From assembly GCA_036365515.1 (NCBI GenBank), contig CM070873.1:78902029-78966028 (forward strand): a stretch of DNA of 64,000 nucleotides, read 5' to 3'. How positions within the stretch are numbered: position 1 is the stretch's first letter; the number at the start of each line of letters is the position of its first letter. Below the pieces are notes generated by a model. The model searched no databases and was not told where the DNA came from. It was given only the letters and a program-made list of their open reading frames with translations. This document shows, in pieces, positions 50,911 to 61,553 of this stretch. This DNA comes from Torymus aiolomorphi (Eukaryota > Arthropoda > Insecta > Hymenoptera > Torymidae). The position numbers were made by a program, and so were the translations under genes.

Positions 50911-51261
50911 GTTTTTTTTTTAGTGGACAAAATCTACTTTTGCAACATTGGAAATTTTTTAATAAAAATTTTTTTCGTTATGTTAAGAACCTTTTTCCTG
51001 TCATATCAGTTTTCAGATTGGAATGTGTAAATGAATTTTTGTAAAAAATGTTCATCGCTTTAGGTCTACTAGCCCGCATGAACCACCTTATAGAATAACA
51101 TAACGTTTTAACGTTCTCAAAACTTGCAGAAAATATGAAAATTTTCCACCTGGAATAAGTCGATACATATTAAGGTTTTCGAGATTTAACCAATTCCCAA
51201 AAATAACATTCTTATAAATAACTATGAAACGACTGTAACTAGGAACAGCGTTTTTTAAATA

Positions 51262-51490
51262 GTGGAGAATTTCATTCAAAAATTAAAAAATTTTTGTCAA
51301 ACCAAAGAAAATAAAACACAAAAGAAAAAACCTTTTCCCGAATTATGTAAGCGAAAACAAAAAGAAAGAACATGTCCGGTTAAAATCAGTCTAGTAGATA
51401 CTGATGTCTGCAAGCCACACACACTCACATGCTCGCACGCGTGCAACGTTATCACAAAACTTCCTCAAGGAGGAAGTAAAAAGAGGAATG
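51262..51490 (+). repeat. Partial copy of the microsatellite-carrying repeat
   Basis: It shares CATGTCCGGTTAAAATC, a following TAGTAGATACTGATG, a CA-rich segment and the hairpin CTTCCTCAAGGAGGAAG at about 51460-51478 with the copy at 49578-50910 (opposite strand). The open frame at 51262-51513 is repeat-derived. Confidence 0.55.
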
Positions 51491-52895
51491 CAGATAGGCA
51501 TTCTAAATTATAAATAATTATCAAAAACTACTTTACTACAAGCTATTATAAAAGATAACCAAATCTGTAGAATGTAATGTAATAAGTGTAAGAATAAGAC
51601 CTTTTTTAAAATGTATGAAACACTTCTTCTTACACTCAATGTTTTACGTTTAAAAACAGATTTTTCCAATAGTTAACTGACATAAATTTTAAAAAGTTAA
51701 AAGTAAGTCGACTTTTGAAGCATTCGGATTCACAACTGCGCTTCTCTTCGTATTTTAATATCGAAACATATCTCAAAGTTTGAACGAAATCCAGAACTCT
51801 TGAGAGTAGCACACTTTCCTACTTAAACACGGCTATAGCACCCGCCTATATTAATGGGCAACTCCAGACTCGCGAAACCATCGAGCGCGCATTGCACTTG
51901 GTGAACTCTAATGCGAACATTGTTGCAAAATTGGCTCGGTATTCCAAGGCCGCTCATTAGAAACGTTTTCTTCGAAGCTTGTGCCGCGCTCGCGCGGTGC
52001 TTTGCGTTTTGTTTCCACTTTGCAAAAATGGCAGATTGAATAGAAGCCAATATAAAGCATTATTCTGAATTCAATAGAGATTTATTCGTACTCGCAACTT
52101 TGAATAAAGAGTGAATTTCGTAAATGGTGTCGCCTATTTTGGTTTGACTGAACGATTTCTTTTTCTTTGAAGTCTAATTTAGTGTTTGTTGAGAGCGAAT
52201 TTTGCAATAGAGATAAATATGTAAACTTTAAATTGAATAACGCAATAATTCTTATATAAAACATGAATACAAAATTTATAAATTAATTTAAAAATCGTTT
52301 TAAAAGATCTTGTATTAATTTAACTGCATTTTTAGCCCTCATTAATATTTTCATGAACCTTTAGAGGGTCGAAAATAGTAACAATAGAACTTTTTTTTTT
52401 TAATTATCCTAATTTATCATTAAAAATTAAAATTATCCTAATTTATGTCTCGCGTTCTAGATTTTCTTTATGAAAAAGTTCGTTAATACTTATATCGATA
52501 TTTTAAACCTCTACAGATTCAAATAAAATAGGAGACAAAGTTTTACAATAATATTTTAGTACTGATGCGATAAGTTATTTTTATACAAATATAATAAAAT
52601 AGATTTAATCATTGGTTTTTTACAACAAAAACTGCATACAATGTCTTTGTAATTGTAATAAAATTAAGAAATATGAAACTAGATCTTAGATCAAGATAGA
52701 GAGTTGAAATATTATAATAACAAAAAGATTACTTTGAAATAATTTAAATCATTTTAAAATATAAACTTCATATACAGTGAGAATATTAATCTAAATTGTT
52801 TGAAATTTTCTAGAAGGGAAGTAAACGTGATCTTCTTGACCCTTAAGAAAATTATATCTTCTTATATAGGAATAAAAAATTGCAATCTACAGCAA
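51491..52895. other. AT-rich sequence without recognised features
   Basis: No supported gene. A GC-richer patch at 51880-52040 carries a 75-codon minus-strand frame without recognisable similarity. A 16-bp direct duplication (AATTATCCTAATTTAT) lies at about 52402-52447. Confidence 0.4.
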
Positions 52896-53614
52896 CGTTC
52901 GGCGGCTCCGTAGCAGAACTATCTGCTCCCGTACAAACTTATATTACTTCTAATTAACTGTGGAAGGGAAAGCACGCAGCTTGATTATTCCCCATTTAAT
53001 AATACATTAAATTAACTTTTCTCGGAAAAAGAAGAAGCGCATTTGTCTTGCTTCGGGGGGCCGAGCCCTTCGTGAGCACGCATTAGACCGCGCTTGCGCG
53101 CGCGCAACGAGATTTCCTCCATATACAACAATTTTCTAATTTCTGTGCACTCGACCTCAAATCTTGCACGTAGAGACCCTCGGCTGCAAAAAAAAAACGG
53201 CAAGACGAGGAGAAGTGTGTGCGAAGAGCCTCGGCGGCCGGGTCAATTACTCCTGCGCGCGCGAGCGCGTTCTCCGCGAATGAGAGAGCGAGCGAGCGAG
53301 AGAGAAAGAGAGGGAGAAAAAAGAAGAGCAGTGAGCAGCAAACCGTAGCGTACACGCGCTCGTGTGTTACACATATATATGTGTACGGGCGAAGAAAGGA
53401 GAGAAAAAAAAAGGAGAATGAATAAACATTGAATCGCTCGGTAAATCTCCTTATCTTCACGTACTGAGAGTCTCGCGCGCAGGCGTTTTCCCCTCTCTCC
53501 CTTTCTCTCTCCTTCTTGGCTTGCTTGCGCTCCTTTTGCGGGGATTACCATGAGCACGACGGCATAACGCGGCAGCCAGCTAGCTCTCTTGCTAGGCAGA
53601 AAATACATAGAGAG

Positions 53615-53662
<48 letters not shown>

Positions 53663-54200
53663 GGGGAGGGGAGAAGCTCTGATGCACACGGCTGACTCCT
53701 GAGGTCAGCGACTCCTAGGCTTAGTGGAGCGCGCCTCTCTCTCTCTCTCTCTCTCTCTCCCTGCTTTATCCAGGTGCTGCTGTAGCTCCTACAACGAGCG
53801 CTGTGCTGCTGCTGTTGCTGCTCGTGGCTCTATGAATTGGTGTGCGAAGAGGAGAGGAGCGAAAAAACTCTCCGTTGAAATACACGGGAGAGCAGGGGGA
53901 GGGAGAGCGGGAGAGCGAGGTGAAAAAGGACTTTTTGATTGACTTGCGCGCTCGCGCGCGCGCGGCTAGAGAGGATTGGGTGAAAAAGCTATACCTACGA
54001 TGCTAGAGGTTGTTGACTGCGCACGCGCGCACGAGCGAAGGGACACGCGGTAGAAACGGCAGCTGCTGCTGCTGCTGTTACTCTTGCTACTGCCGTGGAA
54101 CTCGTGGAAAATTGGAATTTGTGTAAGCGGAATTTGATGGAGAACGACGCGGTTCAGATGGTTAGAGATGTGAAGTCGGGAGAATTGTAGTTGCAAACTT
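52896..54200. promoter_or_regulatory. CpG-rich, GA/CT-rich island
   Basis: CpG-dense from about 53.0 to 54.1 kb. It contains (GA)n at 53609-53655, (CT)n at 53733-53759, (GCT)n near 53800-53820 and 54061-54077, and a CG-alternating run near 53946-53964. Overlapping ORFs on both strands have repeat-driven composition. Likely a promoter or first-exon region; direction unknown. Confidence 0.3.
53609..53655. repeat. (GA)n microsatellite, about 47 bp
   Basis: GA run with one GCGA interruption. A complementary CT run lies about 80 bp downstream. Confidence 0.9.
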
Positions 54201-54420
54201 TGAGATCGATTAATCTGATTGATTAGCTTTCTTATTTGTATGATGAAGTGATACACAGTTTTTATAAAAGATTTCTTTAACAGTACTAAAAGTAAACGGT
54301 CCACATGCTCTTCGAATTAGTTGATGGCGTGAAGCTCTCAATCCTTTCCTTCTTTTATCGTTCTATTATGTTTGAAATAATTTTGCCGATAGCAAATGGT
54401 ATATTTTGGGGTAAAAGATA
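54201..54420. other. AT-rich spacer
   Basis: Nothing recognised. Confidence 0.35.
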
Positions 54421-54525
54421 GTGCCAACTCAGAATCCGCTTCGAAAATGTATCATCTCAGAGTCCGTTTCAAAAAGGTACCAACTCGAGATATCTGCTTG
54501 GAAAAGGTACGAATTCAGAAGTACA
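54421..54525. repeat. Minisatellite, about four 28-30-bp units
   Basis: Diverged tandem units of the form GTACCAACTCAGAATCCGCT followed by TCGAAAAG. Units 1 and 2 are 28 bp, unit 3 is 30 bp, and unit 4 is truncated. Confidence 0.6.
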
Positions 54526-54665
54526 CGGTTAAAAATTTTGTGTAAAATATAAATTCTGTGTAATTTAAATTTTGCGTAAAATTTCTTGTGTAAAATTTAC
54601 ATAAGCGTGTGTAAAATTTGCAATTTACACACATTTTTATGTAAAATTTTCAATTTTCAATCAAG
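54526..54665. repeat. Array of TTTTGTGTAAAA-type short palindromic motifs
   Basis: Repeated GTGTAAAATTT and its complements at irregular spacing. A similar array lies at 56119-56245. Confidence 0.5.
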
Positions 54666-56118
54666 CGTTCTTCTAATTCCTAGATAAGAAGCTAAAATAA
54701 TTATCACCGCGTAAGTGTGTAGGATCGATAATGATTAATTAATACGATAAGACCGAGACCCCTTAAATGCTTGAAAAAATTTCGATTTTTTTTTATTTTC
54801 TAACAAATTGAATGTATATAGATGTAAGTATGTTAAGGTGTATTTATATGATAATAATATTTTATAATTATTTTGACAGAAATTAATACACCAAAAAAAA
54901 ATTGAAAAAATAAACTATTTATTACATCAAAAATATAATTTTTGCAAAATTTACAATTATTTTTAATAAGGTTTTATATGCTCGTAGTAATATAATTTTA
55001 TAAATTGATTAATTGATCCTCAACGAGCAAAATCTATTATGGTTAATCGTTATGCCTTTCTTTTATCTAAATAGTGTGCTACTTTATAGTCAGCCGCATT
55101 ACTTAATAGAAAATTTTGGCATACGGCGGCACTCGTAAGACAAATGTAGGAAAGAATTTAATAAAATACAAATTTGCAATATAATAGGAACATTAGGAAC
55201 TGAAGGGCGTTTCATCTTTAGTTGTACCTGGTGGACTCATCAGGAAAATCCAGGTAGACTCATCTTCGACGCCGAAAATCGATGTTACTTGACTTTATTT
55301 TAGAAAGTAAACATAAATTTTGTTTGTGGACGCCAATAAGTGGCAGTCACCTAGTGGATAAAGTGTCAAAGCAACAAATATAAATAAGACTTGGCATATT
55401 AATGCCGTTAAATTTTCAATAAGATTTTATAAACGTCACAAAAAAAGGAAAATTTTGTATATTTTTTCATTAACACCGTACGTGGCTGTAAGTCACACAA
55501 CATTCTCAAATAATGCCCCATAAACTGTTAATACAAAATGAATTTTGAAATACATAAAAACATAGTATTTTGTCCCCTCTACAAGTACCTATGATGTAAA
55601 TAACGTTAAAATGTTGTATAACAATGTTATACGAAAAAATAAATTTGAAAAATTTTTAAATTTTTAAAGTCTATATTTTCATGATTTTGCATTTTTTCAA
55701 TTATCTGCAAAAATTGGAAAAAAATGTTGTTTCCAATATACTGTGGTTAATATATTACTCTGGCATTACTAAAACGTAAGAACCACTTAGATTTGCACAG
55801 CATTTGAATTTTAATTTATGGCTTTCAATTTCCATGTGACGTGTACATCACGTACGGAGACAACAGGTTAACAGTATCAATCGGATCTTACTCACTTTGA
55901 ACAAATAAAACGCGCCTCACGTTCGACATCTCCTCTCGTCAATATTCATATCGACTAAAATAAGAAAAAATACACGATTACGCGGCGTCGCGAATAACTT
56001 ATCTAAAATTAGCGCCGTCTCGCAATATCGCCAGAAAAGGGGCCGAAATCAGTGTGCACGGGCATTTATCGAGAAATCATGTTCGCAGCGTGCGTCATTT
56101 CAAACGATCCATTACAAG
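54666..56118. other. AT-rich sequence without recognised features
   Basis: No ORF of note. It lies between the two GTGTAAA arrays and might be the body of an element bounded by them, but I saw no terminal repeats that prove it. Confidence 0.35.
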
Positions 56119-56245
56119 TTAATACACAATTTTTGTGTAAAACGTCGATTTTACACAAAATTTTGTGTAAACGGCGATTTTACACAAATTTTTATGTAAA
56201 ATAGAGAAATACATATTTTACACAAACTTTGTGTAAAATTGGGAT
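56119..56245. repeat. Second array of TTTTACACAAAA palindromic motifs
   Basis: Near-regular units in which TTTTACACAAA and TTTGTGTAAAA alternate (about five pairs), so successive motifs can pair as small hairpins. Confidence 0.6.
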
Positions 56246-56321
56246 AACATGTTTAAGAGTTTAGTGTTTTTTCATTCAGTTTGTGGGCCCAATAACAGAC
56301 CAAACTAATTTAAAAAAAAAA

Positions 56322-56354
56322 ACTGCTGCCAATCTATTGGCATGTAGCTTCCTC
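56322..56354. repeat. End fragment of the microsatellite-carrying repeat
   Basis: GCTGCCAATCTATTGGC followed by TGTAGCTTCCTCC matches, in reverse orientation, the GCCAATAAATTGGC end of the copy at 49578-50910. Confidence 0.45.
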
Positions 56355-56402
56355 CAAATTAATTTATCGTTCCTATATGTATAGTATATGTTCAAATATA
56401 AT

Positions 56403-56912
56403 ATATCGACGCCCCTTACGAAGAAAAGCCATAGTTCAAAACATCTGACGAAGACTAGCATAATTCAAAACCTCGGACGAAAAATAGCACAACTCGCTGC
56501 GCTCGGACGAAAAAAGCACGACTCTAACAAAAAAGACTAGCACTATTTATTGCATTCTTATAAATAGTACACCTTACGAATAGCAAAACTAAAAACTGCT
56601 GCTAACTGCGTTAGCAGATTGCTTTCTTAAGGAGAATTCATGCTTATATAATTTTATTTTATTCATTATTTCGCTCTTTTATCTTTAACAAAAGAGTGGT
56701 CGAGTTGTGGTTTATTTTCGCCCGAACGCAGCGAGTCGTGATTTTTTTTCATCGAAGCGTAACAAGTAGTGCTTTTTTCGTCCCAGCTCCGCTAGTTGTG
56801 TTCTTTTTCATAAGGGGAACGCGAACTGTGCTTTTTTCCGTAAAAAGCCTTGAGTTTTGCTAGTTTTCATGTTGGCCTGAGTTGTGCTTTTCTTCGTACG
56901 GAGCGTCGATAT
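56403..56912. repeat. Inverted pair of 30-bp tandem arrays (about 510 bp)
   Basis: The outer ends are inverted (ATATCGACGC left and right), with CTTACGAAGAAAAGC opposite GCTTTTCTTCGTACG. The left half has about four units like GGACGAAAAATAGCACAACT. The right half has about six complementary units like GTGCTTTTTTCGTCC spaced about 30 bp apart. The middle is AT-rich. It resembles a foldback element whose arms are built from tandem repeats. Confidence 0.65.
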
Positions 56913-57319
56913 GTTACATGTTTGTTACATGCATTTTACATGTTTTTTGAATGATCAACCACTTAATTTATATTTATAAAAATTACACATTTTTTCATAT
57001 TTTTTACAATAAATTCGCTTGTTCTATAGGCTTCTATTTGCCTACCGACAAAACAAGCAAGCGTGTTGCTCCGTGACCTGCGAGTCAGCGTATCTCAGCT
57101 CCGGCCTGCGTCTAACCCTTTTACAGTTTCGTCGCTTTTTAAGTACCCCTGTATTAATAAAAGTCAAATACAGATTTTAAATAATATTTATTTATCCTTA
57201 ACGAACCATTTCTTAACAGTTATGGAATAGCGTCGCTGCAGTTGAACTTTTCCAAGTATTTGCGCCAACTGCTCGATTTAACAGTTAATCCGACGACTTT
57301 GTGTCGTCATTCTTGTTAT

Positions 57320-57545
57320 CAGTAATATAAAATTGTCTATAAATTTCATGTTTATACATAAAACCGTTTTCGAGAAATTGTGATTTGAAAAAAGGGCTAG
57401 AATATTTGTAACCTCAAATATCTCAGAACTTCTTAACAAATTCTTTTAGCCAAAGAACTCATACAATAAATAATATACAAACTCTTTATCTCCACAAAAT
57501 TTCATCGTAATTAAACCAATTTTTCTCTAGTTATCATGCGACAAA
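57320..57545 (+). repeat. Partial copy of the microsatellite-carrying repeat (interior)
   Basis: It shares, in opposite orientation, the interior blocks of 50050-50240: CCGTTTTCGAGAAATT, ACCTCAAATATCTC, then GCCAAAGAACTC and AAAATTTCATCGTAATTAA. No end sequences are present. Confidence 0.5.
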
Positions 57546-58018
57546 GAAAATGACTTTATAAAATATAACTTTATAAAATTTTGAATATCAATGACTTTAT
57601 AAAATTTTAAATATCAAATATCTCAAAAAGTAATGATACGATCTTTTTAAAAATTAGCAAGTTCAGGCACGCTGCGCGCGCTATTCCTTTACCTGGAATT
57701 ATACAATTAATATTAAAATATTATGAATTTAAAATTTATTTTACTCTTTAACATACGCAAATTTATCCAATATTTTTTATTGAAACTTGGATTATATTTA
57801 TTTTAGTTAGTTTTCCTCCAAACAAAAATTTGGAGGTTAGAAATTTAACTGTAATCAGAACAGTATTCATAGTCCTTCATTGTTGACTACAGATAACATT
57901 TTAATACTTCTTTATTGTACAAAACCAAATTTTAAGTCATTAACGAATAATATTTTTAGTTTAAATATTTTATAATTACAAACTTAGTGAGTTTTATTTG
58001 AACCAATCAGCTAAGACC
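57546..58018. other. AT-rich spacer with a small direct duplication
   Basis: An ATGACTTTATAAAATTTT segment followed by AATATCA is nearly repeated twice at about 57548-57620. Otherwise featureless. Confidence 0.35.
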
Positions 58019-58560
58019 TTAAGGTGGCTTATGCGATTTCTTATAAAAAAGCAGATACATCTTAAACTTAACAAATATGTTCTTTAGACATTAAACTTTC
58101 GATCTCTACTAAGAAAATTGTAGGTCAACGACCAAATTATCGAAAAAACGGAGTTTATAAATAGGTACGTTTAACACATAACCTTATGGGAATGAACAGT
58201 TTATTGCTTCGTAGTAACTTGTAAAAAAGCAGTTTTTAATGTACAATATATGAAATTAAAGATTTTTTTGTGAAGAATCTAATGATATCATCAGAATTAT
58301 AGGTTAACGACCAAACAAAAAAGATATTAACAATAAACGTTACAAATGTGCTACTGCGCATGCGCACTGCGACCAGTCATATAAATGTAGAGACAAATTA
58401 GCAAAGTTTTTACTTATTTATAAAATCTTTTTTTGTTTGAACATTTAGAAGTTATTTACAATAAATTTACCTAAAATACGTGAACTTAATTTGGCAATAA
58501 TAAAGAAGCCCCTTGCGGGGCCCCGACTTGATACGGGACCAAACGCATGAGCCACCTTAA
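58019..58560. mobile_element. TTAA-flanked MITE E, 534 bp between TTAAs
   Basis: TTAA lies at 58019-58022 and 58557-58560. The ends read GGTGGCTTATGCG (left) and GGTGGCTCATGCG (right, inward), sharing the start of foldbacks A, C and D. The interior is not a full-length hairpin, unlike its relatives. A GC-rich palindrome, AGCCCCTTGCGGGGC, sits near 58507-58522. Confidence 0.75.
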
Positions 58561-58689
58561 GTGAAAAGCTAACGTCACCATCGACCAATCACGGACTCCT
58601 TTTAAGCGGACTTGACCAATCGCAAAGGTTTTATTTCGGCTTCCGTCATCATTTATCTGTATCACACATATTAATCTATATCACATACA

Positions 58690-59335
58690 AAATTGTCTAT
58701 AAACTTGAAGCTGAATCGATCCGTTATTTATAAACCAATCATTTAGCCCAAAGAACTCAGCTGAAAGCTATCCAAAATCTACCTCTGAACAAAATTTCAA
58801 AAAGATTAACCGAATTTTATTCCCGTAATCGTACGACACACAAAACTCATTTTTACTAATTTTCAATTTTTTTACAAAAAAACTAGTCGTCAGAATCGAT
58901 TTAAATTTTTAGATATTATAACTATTTATATACTGCATTATCATGATTTTTTTTCAAAAAATTTTACAATTTAGTTTGTGAGTTATAATCTTTTTTTTAA
59001 AAACACGTTTTTGTTAAAAACAATAGAACCGTAATAGCTAAACTAAAAATTTTTTGGAAAATATAGATATTTATATACTCTTTGAACCCAATCCTATCAT
59101 TAAAAAAAACACAAAAATCAATTTTGCGAAAATCGAAAATTCAACATAAAACAAAAATGCATCAGCGAATCAAAAAATGGATTTTTTCGCCAAATTCGGA
59201 CAAAAAAACAAAAAATGAGACCTGTTCAGTTAAAATCGATCGGGTAGATCCTGAAATAAAGCGGTATACATACACACACATACACGCACCCACAAACACA
59301 CACACATATACATATGCACATACGCACACACCCAG

Positions 59336-59408
<73 letters not shown>

Positions 59409-59440
59409 TACATCCATAATACAAAATTTTTCTAAAACCA
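58690..59440 (+). repeat. Large copy of the microsatellite-carrying repeat
   Basis: In opposite orientation to 49578-50910 and collinear with it: AAAATTTCAAAAAGATTAA, CCCGTAATCGTACGACA, AAAATCGAAAATTC, TCAGTTAAAATCGATCGGGTAG and then (CA)n at 59338-59402. Frames across the (CA)n (poly Thr-His, Cys-Val) are artefacts. Confidence 0.6.
59338..59402. repeat. (CA)n microsatellite, 65 bp
   Basis: Uninterrupted CA run inside the repeat copy 58690-59440. Confidence 0.95.
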
Positions 59441-59514
59441 TGTCATTCAAACTTCTAACGCATCTAATGTTCGTCATGTTTCTAGAGCGATTTAACGAAA
59501 CTTAAAATTTTGCT

Positions 59515-59798
59515 TAGGATTAGTCGACATCAACGAACAAAGTGAAAAAGAAATTTAGCTTTTTTCCAACGTTTCGAAAGTTTTTATTAGCATTCTCCTC
59601 TTCAGGGCTACAATAATTATAATAATATATAATGCGATGATAGTGAACGGTTAACAAAGTTTACAAAACTTACGTATATCACCTTAAAAAGTTCAAATTC
59701 ATCACATAGTTCTTTGGTTCTGTTACAAGTTAACGTATAGTGGTATTTGACATAACATCACTGACAGGTAGACCCATATGCTAAAAAACGAGTTGAAC
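59515..59798 (-). mobile_element. Inverted left terminal repeat of the Penelope-like element
   Basis: This is the reverse complement of 60078-60362 along its whole length with scattered differences; the two arms are separated by a 279-bp unique spacer (59799-60077). Penelope-like elements often carry terminal repeats in inverted as well as direct arrangement. It contains a hammerhead-like motif on the minus strand. Confidence 0.65.
59566..59605 (-). ncRNA. Hammerhead ribozyme-like motif, decayed copy
   Basis: On the minus strand it reads CTGAAGAG, a stem-II region, then GAAACGTTGG. The stem II pairing has one G-U wobble and one mismatch compared with the other copy at 60271. It is probably inactive or weaker. 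Confidence 0.4.
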
Positions 59799-60077
59799 AC
59801 ACGTTACATACAAATTTCAAATGCTGGATCCGCGCGAACGAGATCTACGCCTGTCTCCCCCACTTTTGTATTTCCCCCTCCTTCTCAACCATAATCCCAT
59901 TAGTTTTTCAATAGTTTTATATCCCGCTCAGTGTTGCTCTGAATCTCATAATCCTACGTTGTACGTTTATGCCCCAGACAACAGTCAGTATAGAAAACGC
60001 AAGGAAAGACGTGAGACTTTTGCATTTTGTTTAATTCTTACCTTATATCAGTATTGGAAATTTTTATGTAACGTTTG

Positions 60078-60362
60078 TTAAACTTGTTTTTTAGCATATT
60101 GGTCTACCTGTCATTCATGTTATGTCAAATACCACTATACGTTAACTTGTGGCAAAACCAAAGAACTATGTGGTGAATTTTAACTTTTTAAGGTGATATA
60201 TCGTAAGCTTTTTCAACGTTGTCAACCGTTCACTATCATCGAATTATATATTATTATAATTATTGTAGCCCTGAAGAGGAGAGTGCTAATATAAACTCTC
60301 GAAACGTTGGAAAAAAAGCTATATTTCGTTTCCACTTTGTTCGTTGACGTCCACTAATCCTA
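60078..60362 (+). mobile_element. Right terminal repeat (pLTR) preceding the Penelope-like ORF
   Basis: Plus-strand copy of the terminal repeat, lying directly upstream of the reverse transcriptase frames. It carries the better-preserved hammerhead-like motif and probably served as 5' end and promoter of the element. Confidence 0.65.
60271..60310 (+). ncRNA. Hammerhead ribozyme-like motif of a Penelope-like element
   Basis: Core strands CTGAAGA and GAAA flank a 6-bp stem II (GAGAGT with ACTCTC) with loop GCTAATATAA, then CGTTGG. This is the arrangement CUGANGA, stem II, GAAA of hammerhead ribozymes, which are known from terminal repeats of Penelope-like elements. I could not place stems I and III or the cleavage site with confidence. 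In-vivo role would be RNA self-cleavage during transposition. Confidence 0.5.
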
Positions 60363-60461
60363 ATACTTAACTATATAACATACAGACACTTATTGTTAAA
60401 CATATACATTGGCATATGGACACTATATGCCTACACCCAATCTCAGCTACAATAACTATGA

Positions 60462-60962
60462 AGCAGAACACCGGCTCCAAACGACCTTTTCATCGAGTAT
60501 ATCTACCTTAGACCGCATCTTTTTAACCCAGATAAACGAACGACATTTGAATACGTTAAGGACATTGAAAATTGTGTTAGGGTTAACGATCTAAGCAATG
60601 ATATCAGAGAGGAGCTCGTTACCACGGTCAATAATTTTATTAAAAATAACAATAAACAGCATATTAACGCAACAGACAAAATGATAAAATGCAATTTCAC
60701 CAAAACTAAATTTCCCATCAAATCAAATCCAGATCTATTCATAACAAAAGCGGATAAGGGTAATGTAACAGTAGTTCTGAATAAATCAGATTACACCCAT
60801 AAAGTAGAACTAGCTCTCTCTGATACGAATTATTATTCCTCCATAAAAAAATCACTGCTTAATAAACTCCAGAAAAACATCAAACACTTAATCAATGACT
60901 GGAAAAGTAAAGGTGTCTTTGACGCGGATGATTATTTTTCCCATGTGACACACGCCAAATAA
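60462..60962 (+). pseudogene. Penelope-like reverse transcriptase, N-terminal part
   Basis: A continuous frame of 166 codons (first ATG only at 60681). It includes DIREELVTTVNNFI, then the diagnostic ITKADKGNVTVVLNKSDY block of Penelope-like elements, and a helical stretch ending at a stop at 60960-60962. Sequence beyond continues the family pattern in another frame (ARAYALVKIHK near 60970-61000), so the gene is broken by frameshifts and stops. Upstream frames (60409-60594) fit poorly. Function when intact: target-primed reverse transcription of the element RNA. Confidence 0.7.
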
Positions 60963-61193
60963 ACCTCGCCAGAGCTTATGCATTGGTCAAAATTCATAAA
61001 ACAGGCAACTCTATCCATATTACAGTTTTAGCTTTAGGCAGCCCTACATATGCCTTTGACAAAAGTTTCTCCTTGCTTTTCAATAAATACTTTTCTCGCC
61101 CCTCATTCTCTATGTCCTAAAAGTAGCTCCAAACTTTAAAAAATCATAGACGATACACATATTTCTGATGGCTTTAAACTCTCTTCGTTCGAT
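60963..61193 (+). pseudogene. Penelope-like reverse transcriptase, broken middle segment
   Basis: Family-like pieces are visible (YALVKIHKTGNS, then AFDKSFS), interrupted by stops and frame changes. The expected short linker between fingers and palm of the RT is recognisable only in part. Confidence 0.5.
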
Positions 61194-61553
61194 GTGATTT
61201 CCCTCTTCTCAAACATCCCTTCAGATCTCATTCTCCAAGCCATCTCAAAAAAGTGGAAATTTTTAAATAACAAAATAAATTTATCAAAAATAGAATTTTT
61301 AGACGGAATTAAACTATTACTCGACTCGACGTACTTACAGTTTGATAACAAATTTTATAAGCAAGCCATGGGAGCCCCTATGAGTTTCTGCATGAGCCCA
61401 TGGTTCGTGGAAATCACTTTGGAACAATTGGAAACATCTTGCCTAAACTTATACAGAAACGAGACCCTACTATACAAGAGATACGTAGACGATTGCATCC
61501 TTCTCACCAGAGTAGACAAAACGGACAAAATTCTCACTAAATTCAATAATTAA
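61194..61553 (+). pseudogene. Penelope-like reverse transcriptase, palm domain
   Basis: A 119-codon frame; the family match begins slightly upstream (SSFDVISLFSNIP, motif A). It contains FYKQAMGAPMSFCMSP (motif B) and LYKRYVDDCIL (motif C with the catalytic YVDD). The motif order and spacing are those of Penelope-like RT. Motif B departs from the usual PMGSPLSP form, so activity is doubtful even before the frameshifts. The frame ends shortly after motif C. Confidence 0.75.

Larger units (their letters stand above)
49087..51091. mobile_element. Foldback element D, split by a 1.33-kb insertion
   Basis: The left end is TTAA (49087-49090) followed by GGTAGTTCATGCGGG. The right end is the inverted CCCGCATGAACCACC followed by TTAT (51088-51091), a decayed TTAA. 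The left outer arm (49091-49265) pairs with 50917-51087, and an inner hairpin (49273-49568) closes on itself around 49420. Restored without the insertion it would have the same architecture as foldbacks A and C, including an apical GCAATTGTTT. Confidence 0.75.

Noticed and set aside
54526..56245. CRISPR-like array from the TTTTACAC repeats
   Set aside because: Units are short, palindromic and irregular with no unique spacers, and the sequence is eukaryotic.
59082..59505. Thr-His and Cys-Val repeat proteins
   Set aside because: Translations of (CA)n and (GT)n.
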